NCBI GenBank assembly: GCA_049999765.1
Contig: JBNGIQ010009490.1
Span: 1 to 23,677 of the forward strand
Source: Phaeoceros laevis
Taxonomy: Eukaryota > Anthocerotophyta > Anthocerotopsida > Notothyladales
Length of the DNA stretch: 23,677 bases
Reading direction: 5' to 3'
Part shown: positions 1 through 8,302 of the stretch, piece after piece
How the letters are laid out: each line of letters starts with the position of its first letter
How positions within the stretch are numbered: position 1 is the stretch's first letter
Notes under the pieces: generated by a model
The model's input: only the letters and a program-made list of their open reading frames with translations
Told to the model about the DNA's origin: nothing
The model's database searches: none
Translations under genes and position numbers: made by a program

Positions 1-1
1 A

Positions 2-2553
2 AAGCATGCTGAAAAGGAATTCAGCTGCTCCATCTCGTGTCTAAGATCAGATGGAGGGGGAGAATATGTCTCCAGTGAGTTTGACAGGTATCTAGCGGAT
101 CATGGGATCCGGAGACAGCTAACCTGTAGGTACACACCACAGCAGAATGGTGTTGCAGAGAGAAAGAACAGGGTTGTCATGGAAACAGCACGGGCGATGC
201 TGAATGAGAAGTCATTGCCTAATGTTTATTGGGCAGAAGCAGTGATGACAGCGGTGTATGTACTCAATCGAACTCCTACAGCAGGAATTCATGATGCTAC
301 ACCATTTGAAAAGTTGTATGGCTATAAGCCGGATATCCGACACTTGAAAGTGTTCGGATGCATTGCATATGTGCATGTGCCGGATGAGAAGCGTAGGAAG
401 TTGGATCCTAAAGCAGTGAAGAGTGTGTTTTTAGGGTATGCACGCAACAGGAAGGCATATAAGTGTTATGTGCCATCGACACATGAGACACTGATCAGTA
501 GGGATGTGGTGTTTGATGAGCTAGCCTCATGGTATGGCAACTCAACTACAATACCCTTGGACGAACCGACAGGGGAGAGTATTGTGGAGAGTGCTCCATC
601 AAAAAGTGAGGATGGTGGATCAAATGGTGGATCACCATCGGTGAATCCGTGGTCTGGACGACTGCGGAGCCGTCAACCCCAGTCCACTGACCCGGATATG
701 TCAGTGAGGGGGAGAGTAGAAAGCAGTAGAGCTACAAATGAAGGATATGAATCCTCAGGTAGTGAGAGCCTTGACAGTGAGTTTGGCATTCCGTCTGTGG
801 TGACTCCAGGTGCTAAGGAGCAACGGTATGTGCCACCTCATGCAAGGCAGGTTCAGAGTGAACCAAGACCGAGGAGGTCTGAGAGGGTTAGGAAACCCGT
901 GGACAGGTACACCTATACAGGCTACAATGCGCAACATTATGCATACATGACAAAAGTCACAGCTTGTAAGGAACCGACCAAGTTTGCTGAGGCAGTGACA
1001 GATGCAAAGTGGTGTGAAGCCATGGATGAGGAGTACTCAGCGTTGGTGGAGAATGGAACATGGGATTTGGTCCAATTGCCTGATAGCAAGGTTCCTATTG
1101 GCTCTAAGTGGGTGTACAAGCTAAAGTTCAAGTCGGATGGAACGCTTGAGCGGTACAAGGCCAGGTTGGTTGCAAAGGGATATGCACAACAGTATGGTCT
1201 TGACTATGAGGAAACCTTCAGTCCTGTAGCCAAGATGGCTACTGTCAGGACAGTCATAGCATTAGCAGCAGCTAAAGGATGGAAGCTATGGCAAATGGNN
1301 NNNNNNNNNNNNNNNNNNNNNNNNNNNNNNNNNNNNNNNNNNNNNNNNNNNNNNNNNNNNNNNNNNNNNNNNNNNNNNNNNNNNNNNNNNNNNNNNNNGT
1401 GGAACAACCTGAGGGGTATGTTCATCCAAAGTATCCAACGTATGTATGCAAACTGAAGAAGGCATTGTATGGACTCAAACAGGCACCTAGAGCATGGAAT
1501 GCTCGTCTCACAAGCTATTTGAAGGAGCAAGGATTTGTGATTGGAGAGGCAGATCATAGTCTGTTTGTAAAACAGACTAAGAAAGGACAAGTGTGCATTG
1601 CTGTTTATGTTGATGACCTGATCATCACAGGAGATGACATAGATGGCATTGCAGATATCAAGGCGAATCTGCAAAAAGAGTTCAATGTGAAAGATCTGGG
1701 TGAACTCAGATACTTTTTAGGCATTGAGGTAGTGTCTACACCTCAAGGGATATGGCTATTGCAGAGACAATATGCTAAGGATATGCTACAAAAGTATGGC
1801 ATGGGAGATTGCAAGCCAATGGATACACCATTGGAGCAGAACGTCAAGCTGCAGATGGATGCAGGAACTGAGTTGGAGAATGTGACCATGTATCGACAGA
1901 TGGTCGGAAGTCTGATCTACTTGACTATAACTCGTCCTGATTTGAGTTATGCAGTGGGACTAGTTAGTCAGTTTATGCAAAAGCCAAGGAAACCGCACTT
2001 GGACGCGGTTAGGAGAATCATGAGATATGTGAAAGGAACAACAGAGCTTGGATTACTCTATAAGCATGGTAAGCATCTTGAACTGACAGGATATACAGAT
2101 GCTGATTGGGCTGGTTGTGCGTATGACAGGAGATCAACCAGTGGATATGCTTTCACTCTGGGAAGTAGTATGATCAGTTGGCAAAGCAAGAAACAGCCGA
2201 CAGTCGCTTTGTCAAGCACAGAAGCAGAGTATCGTGGAGCTGCACTGGCAGCATGTGAAGCAGCTTGGTTGCAGAAGCTGCTACATGATCTTGGAAATGT
2301 GGTGAACAGCAAGGTCACAATCTACTGTGACAATATGAGTAGCATGATGTTGGCTACTAACCCTGTGTTTCATGCTCGTTCGAAGCACATAGAGGTACAC
2401 TATCATTTCGTCAGGGAAATGGTATTGAATGAGAAGATAGATCTTCAACATGTGAAGACTGAAGACCAGGTAGCAGATATCTTTACTAAGTCGCTAGGTA
2501 AAGATAAGTTTTTCCACTTTCGTGAGTTACTTGGAGTGTTAAAGATAGTTTGA
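2..2553 (+). CDS. Ty1/copia pol, partial: integrase core, reverse transcriptase, RNase H
   Basis: This is the 3' part of a copia polyprotein that enters already open at base 2 and stops at TGA 2551-2553. Integrase: the catalytic Asp is at 50-52 (LRSDGGGEY) and the Glu at 158-160 (NGVAERKNR), exactly 35 residues apart as in the DD35E fold. A Ser/Gly/Pro-rich linker follows (about 540-900). RT begins near KWVYKLKFKSDG (about 1110) and has YVDD at 1606-1617. RNase H has TDADWAG (about 2095), SSTEAEY (about 2212) and CDN (about 2326). No stop or frameshift is seen outside the gap at 1299-1398, which falls inside RT; the two sides are in different frames only because the gap has an arbitrary length. 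The gag, protease and 5' LTR lie left of the window. It may be a young, recently active copy. Confidence 0.95.
1299..1398. other. Assembly gap (100 N) inside RT
   Basis: A run of exactly 100 N interrupts the RT palm. The last codon before it is the Met of WQM plus the first base of the next codon. The first codon after it starts VEQPEGY. In copia RTs these points are about 16 residues apart, so the real missing DNA is about 47 bases and the run is a placeholder. Confidence 0.95.
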
Positions 2554-2557
2554 GCTT

Positions 2558-2566
2558 GAGGGGGAG
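2558..2566 (+). other. Polypurine tract of the left copia element
   Basis: The all-purine stretch gagggggag lies 4 bases after the pol stop codon and directly before the TG of the LTR. This is the standard place for the plus-strand DNA primer of LTR retrotransposons. The same nine bases recur before the second LTR at 3816-3824. Confidence 0.85.
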
Positions 2567-2673
2567 TGTTAGAAATCAAGCTCCCTTAATGGGTGAGTTA
2601 TGCTAAGTGTGTTACTTTAATACATTACATAAAGTGAGCTAGGGCACGGTAGCCCTAACCCCCATTTTTTACA
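2567..2673 (+). repeat. 107-bp 3' LTR of the left copia element (copy A)
   Basis: It starts TGTTAGAA right after the polypurine tract and ends TTTTTACA, giving the TG...CA borders of an LTR. A second copy of identical length and high similarity is at 3825-3931, which fixes both ends. It holds a small inverted repeat (TAGGGC...GCCCTA, about 2640-2658). At 107 bp it is very short for a copia LTR. The base after it (2674) is already internal pol sequence, not a PBS. Confidence 0.85.
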
Positions 2674-3020
2674 CGTATGACAGGAGATCAACCAGTGGAT
2701 ATGCTTTCACTCTGGGAAGCAGTATGATCAGTTGGCAAAGCAAGAAACAGCCGACAGTCGCTTTGTCAAGCACAGAAGCAGAGTATCGAGGAGCTGCACT
2801 GGCAGCATGTGAAGCAGCTTGGTTGCAGAAGCTGCTACATGATCTTGGAAATGTGGTGAACAGCAAGGTCACAATCTACTGTGACAATATGAGTAGCATG
2901 ATGTTGGCTACTAACCCTGTGTTTCATGCTCGTTCGAAGCACATAGAGGTACACTATCATTTCATCAGGGAAATGGTATTGAGTGAGAAGATAGATCTTC
3001 AACATGTGAAGACTGAAGAC
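2674..3020 (+). pseudogene. Truncated second copy of copia RNase H (copy B)
   Basis: This stretch repeats 2120-2466 of the first pol gene almost base for base. It begins inside the RNase H domain directly after the end of the first LTR and runs into the second N gap just after QHVKTED. It includes SSTEAEY and CDNMSSMM but lacks the first RNase H Asp, so it cannot encode a working enzyme. Small changes (Val to Ile in HFIREM, Asn to Ser in VLSEK) are shared with copy C, so B is closer to C than to A here. It is either the far half of an older element that received element A, or an assembly-duplicated contig end. Confidence 0.9.
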
Positions 3021-3120
3021 NNNNNNNNNNNNNNNNNNNNNNNNNNNNNNNNNNNNNNNNNNNNNNNNNNNNNNNNNNNNNNNNNNNNNNNNNNNNNNNN
3101 NNNNNNNNNNNNNNNNNNNN
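3021..3120. other. Assembly gap (100 N) between pol copies B and C
   Basis: A run of exactly 100 N. Its left flank corresponds to position 2466 of the first pol copy and its right flank to position 1870, so the two sides overlap in homology instead of being collinear. The gap length is not informative. Confidence 0.95.
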
Positions 3121-3811
3121 GAACTAGAAAATGTAACCATGTATCGACAGATGGTCGGAAGTTTGATTTACTTGACTATCACACGTCCTGACTTAAGCTA
3201 TGCAGTGGGACTGATTAGTCAGTTTATGCAGAAACCAAGGAAACCGCATTTGGACGCGGTTAGAAGAATCATGAGATATGTGAAGGGAACCACAAAGTTT
3301 GGTTTGTTCTATGAGCATGAGAAGCATCTTGAACTGACAGGATATACAGATGCTGATTGGGCTGGTTGTGCGTATGACAGGAGATCAACCAGTGGATATG
3401 CTTTCAGTCTGGGGAGCAGTATGATCAGTTGGCAAAGCAAGAAACAGCCGACAGTCGCTTTGTCAAGCACAGAAGTAGAGTATCGAGGAGCTGCACTGGC
3501 AGCATGTGAAGCAGCTTCGTTGCAGAAGCTGCTACATGATCTGGGAAATGTGTTGAACAGCAAGGTCACAATTTATTGTGACAATATGAGTAGCATGATG
3601 TTGGCTACTAATCCTGTGTTTCATGCTCGTTCGAAGCACATAGAGGTACACTATCATTTCATCAGGGAAATGGTATTGAGTGAGAAGATAGATCTTCAAC
3701 ATGTGAAGACTGAAGACTGAAGACCAGGTAGCAGATGTCTTTACTAAGTCGCTAGGTAGAGATAAGTTCTTACACTTTCGTGAGCTACTTGGAGTGTTAA
3801 AGATAGTTTGA
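3121..3811 (+). pseudogene. Third partial copy of copia pol: RT C-terminus plus RNase H, frameshifted (copy C)
   Basis: This copy corresponds to 1870-2553 of the first pol gene and starts at ELENVTMYRQM right after the gap. It carries the RT C-terminal connection (GSLIYLTITRPDLSYAVG), TDADWAG, SSTEVEY and CDN. A 7-base unit (ACTGAAG) is present once more than in copy A near 3706-3720. This shifts the frame and gives TGA at 3718-3720, so the last 30 or so residues are lost. The original stop is at 3809-3811. SSTEAEY has become SSTEVEY, and further replacements (KFGLFYEHEK, EAASLQK) show it is older than copy A. Confidence 0.9.
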
Positions 3812-3815
3812 GCTT

Positions 3816-3824
3816 GAGGGGGAG
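3816..3824 (+). other. Polypurine tract of copy C
   Basis: The same nine purines, gagggggag, as before the first LTR, immediately followed by TGTTAG. Confidence 0.8.
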
Positions 3825-3931
3825 TGTTAGAATTCAAGCTCCCCTTATGAGGGTGAGTTATGCTAAGTGTGTTACTTAATCTATTATGTAAAGAGAGCTA
3901 GGGCTTGGAAGCCCTAACCCCCATTTTAACA
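3825..3931 (+). repeat. 107-bp 3' LTR of copy C
   Basis: It starts TGTTAGAA and ends TTTTAACA, so the ends form a 5-bp inverted repeat (TGTTA/TAACA). It is the same length as the LTR at 2567-2673 and differs from it at scattered bases and small indels. Near its end is a perfect 8-bp stem, TAGGGCTT-GG-AAGCCCTA (about 3899-3916). Different sequence follows on the right of each LTR, which confirms the border. Any target-site duplication would start at 3932 (cttca), but its partner is not in the window. Confidence 0.85.
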
Positions 3932-4091
3932 CTTCATGGACCACACTGGCCACCGTCGGACCATTCTGCACTTAAAGGTGTCGAGCTGGGCACCCCAAGT
4001 GCAGCGAGGCCATTTCAGGTGGCATCGTCGTAGACCACTCTGCATCTCGATACCAAAGGTGCACTGCATGTGGAGACGACGCGGGTGGTAC

Positions 4092-4099
4092 TATTTAAA
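4092..4099 (+). promoter_or_regulatory. TATA box of the gene at 4179
   Basis: The sequence CTATTTAAAA is a good eukaryotic TATA element. It lies 80-87 bases before the ATG at 4179, leaving room for a start site near 4120-4130 and a 50-60 base leader. The retrotransposon LTR ends 160 bases upstream, so it sits in the proximal promoter. Confidence 0.5.
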
Positions 4100-4178
4100 A
4101 CGCACGGCGGAGCATAGCAGGCTCATTACGCTCCCAGAGCAGTTGCACAGCGGTAGCGACCAGCGGCCGACGAGGGAG

Positions 4179-4808
4179 ATGTCGGTGTTCAACATTCCCC
4201 CCAAGCCGGTCAACAAGGACGCGCTGAAGTTGTGGTTGGACAGGATCGACCAGCACTCGCGCACCTGCAGGGTAGTCGGCTGGCATAAAATTGGGTGGCC
4301 CCTTTACACCTTGGTGGGGAGACCGGGGTGGGAGTGGACGCCAGATTGTGAAGATGCCTGGATGCGCACCAGCCAGCATTTCTTTATGCACAACGCAGTG
4401 GCTTCAGCCAGACATGTGGCACTGTCTGCCCGTCCTCCAGAGATTTTCGACGAGCTCATAAATTGGCTTCTCCCTGTCGTCCTAGGGCAGGAGCATTTTG
4501 TTGGGCCTGCCGCCGAATGGTATGACCTGCTGGAGCCCTTTGAAATAATTTTGTGTGATGGTGTTTGGCTGTGGACAACAAGGTGCGAGGAAGCATGGGA
4601 CAAGTTGAATTGCCAGCTCTTCCACATGGCAGACCCGGCCAAGCAAGTAGTTCTCTGGCGAGAACGCAGTGCTCGGTGGGCAGTAACACACCCAAGGCAT
4701 GATCCCCGGCCCCCGGCTTGGACTCCCTCTAAGAGCTCAGGATCATATGCCTCCGGCTCCCACGAATACTGGGAGCGCGAAATTGACTCCTACAGGAACT
4801 GTGGTTGA
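4179..4808 (+). CDS. Small protein with two RT/RNase H-junction-like repeats, function unknown
   Basis: An intact 209-residue frame ends in TGA. The frame is open further upstream, but the ATG at 4179 is chosen because it lies just after a TATA box. I see an internal repeat. Residues 51-61 read WEWTPDCEDAW and residues 130-140 read WLWTTRCEEAW, 79 residues apart, each followed by a similar helix-like stretch (FFMHNAVASARHVAL; LFHMADPAKQVVL). Before each is a PL-x-x-L or YDLL-like segment. This layout resembles the end of the RT thumb and start of RNase H in Ty3/gypsy pol (PL-x-x-L, then a W-T-x-x-C-x-x-A-F type motif). No RT YxDD and no RNase H catalytic residues are present. The C-terminal 40 residues are Pro/Ser-rich and polar. 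It could be a domesticated or gag-like derivative, or a chance remnant; the open frame over both repeats and the TATA box favour a gene. Confidence 0.55.
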   Translation: MSVFNIPPKPVNKDALKLWLDRIDQHSRTCRVVGWHKIGWPLYTLVGRPGWEWTPDCEDAWMRTSQHFFMHNAVASARHVALSARPPEIFDELINWLLPVVLGQEHFVGPAAEWYDLLEPFEIILCDGVWLWTTRCEEAWDKLNCQLFHMADPAKQVVLWRERSARWAVTHPRHDPRPPAWTPSKSSGSYASGSHEYWEREIDSYRNCG

Positions 4809-6090
4809 TTTCTAGGCAGGCCGGCACTGCCCACTGTCCACAGTATCATGCAATTCTGCAATTTTGCTTTTTTCTAGACAGGGTAGCATACTATCTTCAG
4901 TGTGCTCCATTTTGTAAACACCTGAGCTTTACATGTAGGCAGGCAGGTGCTGCCGCTAGTGCAAGTGTATTTGCACAGCCCGTATGCAATTTTGTAGGCA
5001 CTAAAGCATATAGTGGTGAACATTTGCTTCAATGTAGGCTGGGTAGGCTAAGAAGCATCTAGGACAAAGCTGGTGGACTGATGTTGATGGTGCAATGCAT
5101 AGATTTGGGCCGGAGCATGTGATAAATGAGACCCTGAAATGCCCCACATGTTTACTATGGGGATCTTAACGAAAGTCGTTGTTCAGTGATCCTGATCTGC
5201 CTGATGATGCCATGTACGTGCTCTTGAGAAGCTGGCTATTGGGCATTTTCGACGTTGATAACTAACTACTGCCAAAAATCTGTGGATGTTTAGGAAGTGT
5301 CATGCAGCCATTCCCAATTTACGCAATATTAAGCAGCAGCCCATATTTCGCCAGAGATGAAGGACGCACAAGGCTTTGTGCGGAACTGGTTGGTCTCTTG
5401 GAGGCTCGTGCAACAGAGGTCATTTGGATCGAGCAAGACTTCTGTGACAATACATTCAGAAACTGGCCAGAGGAACTTGGTGGCCGACGCCTACTTTCTG
5501 GTATCATGAGAAAGAATGGCTGACGTCTGCTTCCAGCTATAGGCTTCTGCTTCTCCCGGTTTGAAGTAGGCGTCTGGTCCTGCGCCATGTCCGCCAATGT
5601 GCACAGCTGCTCATTCATCCACGTGCTGAGTGTCCATTCGTCACTCGTAATTGTTTATGGTCACTCTAGCGAACATTCTTCCACTGTAAGTGCACATATG
5701 GTGTCTCCATCGCAACTCATCAAAGAAATGGATACTCACGGGATGTGCATGTTATTTCACCTTTGTGGCACAACGTCACGTTTTTAGAGTGACCACATAG
5801 TCAATTGAATTAAAGTGTTATTAGTGTCATAGAAGCACTTCCAAAGTCATCCGTCACAGTTATATGGGAACCCAACATCAGACTACACATTGGCCAGCTA
5901 CTTTTGAGAGCTCTATTTTATGGTCACAAGTAAAAATGTTCGCAGGCGGAAAATATAAATATATACTTATCGACTATCCGAGTTTCCCAACCGGCTGTAT
6001 AAAAGTAGAACTTCTGAGGTTCATAAGAAAGCATGCTATGGACTATGAAATAGACCTTGTGAAACTGACGCGTGACTTTGGATTTGGATT
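4809..6090. other. Non-coding stretch downstream of the 4179 gene
   Basis: I see no convincing gene here. It is rich in short A/T runs and in TGTAGGCAGG/GTAGGC-type short repeats (about 4935-5055). A 73-codon frame (5302-5523, MQPFPIYAILSSS...) has an ATG and a fairly protein-like composition but no recognisable domain or promoter. A 78-codon frame at 5864-6100 runs into the repeat at 6091. Both may be chance ORFs. Confidence 0.5.
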
Positions 6091-6132
6091 CAGGGTTTGA
6101 CAAAGGGAAGGTGGTGTTGTTCAGGGTTGAAG
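6091..6132 (+). repeat. Third copy of the foldback arm end
   Basis: The 42 bases starting tcagggtttgacaaaggg and ending gttcagggttgaa are a near-perfect reverse complement of 6341-6383 (about 36 of 42 bases by eye). They are more similar to that arm than the local left arm is. Confidence 0.75.
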
Positions 6133-6194
6133 TATTTGAGATGCCAGTCCATACATCTATATGTTGGCTTGTAAGTTGGTAGCAGGAAGAAGGA

Positions 6195-6466
6195 GACCAA
6201 ATTCACAGTTGCATAAAAAAGTTTGGAGGACACTACAAGATAGTACTCGATGCGCTGAGTTCGAATATGCTGTTATTTTTAGGGTTTGAGAAAGGGAAAG
6301 GGGCGTTGTGAGGGCTGAAAGTGGGCATGCAGCTCAAAAACTTCAACCCTGAACAATGTCACTCCCCCTTTGTCAAACCCTGAAACTAGCAGCATATTTG
6401 AGCTCAGCGCACCGATTACAACTTCTTAGTATCCTTCAACTTTTTTATGCAAGTGTGAATCCTAGA
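6195..6466. repeat. Long imperfect inverted repeat (foldback), arms about 125 bp
   Basis: The left arm (about 6195-6320) and right arm (about 6341-6466) are reverse complements with scattered mismatches, around a spacer of about 20 bases. Matching landmarks: TTGCATAAAAAAGTT at 6209 pairs with its complement near 6440; TGCGCTGAG at 6251 pairs with ctcagcgca near 6403; AATATGCTG pairs with cagcatatt near 6391; AGGGTTTGA at 6281 pairs with tcaaaccct near 6373. A transcript would fold into one long hairpin. It has no ORF or terminal features of a known transposon that I can identify. A related arm end also occurs at 6091-6132. It could be a MITE/foldback element or a small-RNA precursor. Confidence 0.8.
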
Positions 6467-6480
6467 CCAAGTGAGGAAGT

Positions 6481-6544
6481 TGTGAAAGTGACCAAGTTGT
6501 GACTCTCTGGAGAGGCCGATGGTGTGAAAGTGACCAAGTTGTGA
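6481..6544 (+). repeat. Exact 22-bp direct repeat
   Basis: The sequence tgtgaaagtgaccaagttgt plus ga occurs at 6481-6502 and again at 6523-6544, a period of 42 bases. It lies directly beside the right arm of the foldback. Confidence 0.85.
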
Positions 6545-6695
6545 AAGTGTAATAGGAAAGTGAGTTAGTTGTAATAGGTTTCTCCTATGTAGCTGGCCGT
6601 CATCATGCCTACCCCGATAAAAGGGCACGGATCAGTTCTTTGAAACTGTTCAAAGGCCAGTGGCTGCGGCGATCTCTTGCACCGGGGTTTCTAGA

Positions 6696-7178
6696 ATGGG
6701 AGGTGCAGGCTTCAGATTCAGTTGCGACGACAAGGCAGTGGCTACCGCATCCCCATCCACAGCTCGGTCATGTGTCCTTGAAGGAGAGCGTCCCGATGGC
6801 ACACCGCAGTCTTACACGGCTGCGGGGTTGGTATCGGGGTTGGCTACACGTTTGGATGCGTTGGTATCATCGGCTATCCCCCACCCTACTCCTCCAAGGA
6901 AGCGCCCATGGGTGGATATGGAGTACTTGAGCAATCCAAACCCTCTGGTGAACGTGAATGTCCAGGAGTTCTGCAAAATGCTAGCGGACATTCAGCGGAC
7001 CCGAGTACAGCTCCTTGAAGAGCGCGACATTCTGCTCAAGACGGTCGGACGCAAGCCTCCTGCTAGGAGGTACGATGCCTCCCTCGCACCAGGCGTTGCA
7101 GCTATTCTTGCTAGGCAGCCTTGGCTGCATGGGGGCGATGGCGCTCCTCCCTCTTGTGTGGCAGACCCTCGAGTATAG
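6696..7178 (+). CDS. Hypothetical protein, possible small gene
   Basis: A 160-codon frame from ATG 6696 to TAG 7176-7178. A weak TATA-like GATAAAAGG is 80 bases upstream (about 6616). The product starts MGGAGFRFSCDD, has a Ser/Thr/Ala-rich first half, a PPRKRPWVDMEY basic patch (about residues 66-77), then a polar helix QEFCKMLADIQRTRVQLLEERDILLKTV (about 88-115) that could form a short coiled coil. I recognise no family. The end of the frame falls in an imperfect tandem duplication, so the C-terminus may not be original. It could also be one exon of a longer gene or a chance ORF. Confidence 0.35.
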   Translation: MGGAGFRFSCDDKAVATASPSTARSCVLEGERPDGTPQSYTAAGLVSGLATRLDALVSSAIPHPTPPRKRPWVDMEYLSNPNPLVNVNVQEFCKMLADIQRTRVQLLEERDILLKTVGRKPPARRYDASLAPGVAAILARQPWLHGGDGAPPSCVADPRV

Positions 7179-7361
7179 AGCTTGTTTGAAGAGGCGATGT
7201 TGGAGGAATGTCGCAATGCACGCAGCAGGCGTTGTAGCTGCGCTTGTTAGGCAGCCGTAGAAATGTGGGGGCGACGTCGGAGTGCCCTCCTCTGTGGTAG
7301 ACCATGTCATTGATGTTTAGGCTCGGAGTAGAGAGCTTGTTTGAAGAGGTTAGCTGCGATG
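7090..7361 (+). repeat. Imperfect tandem duplication, unit about 110-136 bp
   Basis: Unit 1 (7090-7199) and unit 2 (7226-7361) share, in order, CAGGCGTTG, AGCT, CTTG.TAGGCAGCC, TGGGGGCGA, CTCC, TGGCAGACC/TGGTAGACC, GAGCTTGTTTGAAGAGG and GCGATG. Unit 2 has an insertion of about 25 bases before the shared GAGCTTGTTTGAAGAGG. The duplication covers the end of the 6696 frame. Confidence 0.75.
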
Positions 7362-7481
7362 CTACTTCAGGACCAAAGGCTTCAGAAGCCCCATGTGTAA
7401 GACCATATTTGTGCAAAATTTACATTAAGCCCCGCAAATTGACTAGTGTAGCATGCTTGAAATGAGAGTTTGCAAAAGGTT

Positions 7482-7745
7482 TCAAAGGCGAATGCTTCTG
7501 CGCTGCCTGCCTGGATGGGAACTCTGGGCGTACCCACATTTTGCATACATTTCCACCAGGCAGTTCCAAACAAACTCTGTTTCTAAGGCAAATGTGTTGT
7601 AAAGAAAACAATCCCCATGTGCAGCATGCAAATCTGGAATTTGTAACTCTGTCTTTGGCTTCAAGAAAACATCGACTTCATTCCTGGCTATATAATCAGC
7701 TATCTGCTGGAAAGGCCCATAACTCTGTGCACAACCAAAAAGCAA
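7482..7745 (-). pseudogene. PPR protein fragment
   Basis: Read on the minus strand, about 7610-7530 encodes ALETEFVWNCLVEMYAKCGYAQ, which matches the very conserved helix pair of PLS-class plant pentatricopeptide repeat proteins (N-x-LV-x-MYAKCG). PPR proteins bind organellar RNA and normally carry many consecutive repeats. Only one is visible here, and the frame ends shortly after it. Upstream on the same strand the frame enters a duplicated stretch (FQQIADYIARNEVDVFLKPK) with no PPR character. This is therefore a fragment, either a remnant or a captured piece. Confidence 0.55.
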
Positions 7746-7830
7746 ATATGGAATTCGTAACTCTATCTTTGGCTTCAGGAAAACATCTACCTCATTCCTG
7801 GCTCTATAATCAGCTATCTGCTGGAAAGGC
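7629..7830 (+). repeat. Tandem duplication, period 113 bp
   Basis: Two copies of about 90 bp (7629-7718 and 7742-7830) differ at few bases; both include CTTTGGCTTCA and AATCAGCTATCTGCTGGAAA. The intervening tail (cataactctgtgcacaaccaaaaa) recurs once more at about 7911-7935. On the minus strand both copies stay open in one frame. Confidence 0.85.
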
Positions 7831-7952
7831 CCTACAGGTATCGGTCTTCCATCAAGCTCACCCTAAAGGTGGTGATAAAGGTCACTTATCAGCATAGTCT
7901 GCATTGCTCACCATAACTATGTGCACAACCAAAAATGCACAATTAGATGAAG

Positions 7953-8291
7953 TTACTGCTGAAAATATGCCAACTCAAACTTTCGAACTTGAATGCTACT
8001 CAAATCTGAGGCATCTGGTGCACAGATCATGGGTAACGGAGTTGAGACTGTGTTTCGATTCACACATTCTTCAACGCATCCTGGATCAGCTCTAGGACTT
8101 GTTGAAAGAAGGTTTGATGCCATATTAGGATATGAGTACAGGTCAGTCTGATCACTGCCCTTGTCATCTTCCCTAGGACCCGTCTCTGTTGCACCCTGAC
8201 TATCTTGGATGCTCTCTGCCACGGCCATTCCAAGCGTAACAAGTCTATGTTGCATCTGTTGCATGTCTCCCTCTCCCTGGAATTCAACCAC
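7953..8291 (-). pseudogene. Coding-like fragment, unknown
   Basis: A 112-codon minus-strand frame (MVEFQGEGDMQQMQHRL...) has polar, protein-like composition, including a GPREDDKGSDQTD acidic patch and ADPGCVEECVNR. It stops at TAA after YFQQ. I recognise no domain. It lies in line with the other minus-strand fragments and may be an exon of the same broken gene as 8610-9310. The start codon is uncertain because it may begin at a splice acceptor. Confidence 0.35.
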
Positions 8292-8302
8292 GTCACAACA
8301 TT

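Noticed and set aside
2058-3837. Minus-strand ORFs of 86-101 codons repeated three times
   Set aside because: They are reverse-strand shadows of the RNase H coding sequence, which occurs in three copies.
6256-6275. GAGTTCGAATATG, similar to a tRNA T-arm
   Set aside because: No matching acceptor, D or anticodon arms surround it; it is part of the long inverted repeat.
6640-6930. Alternative 96-codon plus-strand frame overlapping the 6696 frame
   Set aside because: It has shorter coding potential and no domain; at most one of the two overlapping frames is likely real.
7541-7897. Plus-strand 118-codon ORF with an internal repeat
   Set aside because: The repeat is explained by the 113-bp DNA duplication, and the opposite strand carries the recognisable PPR motif.
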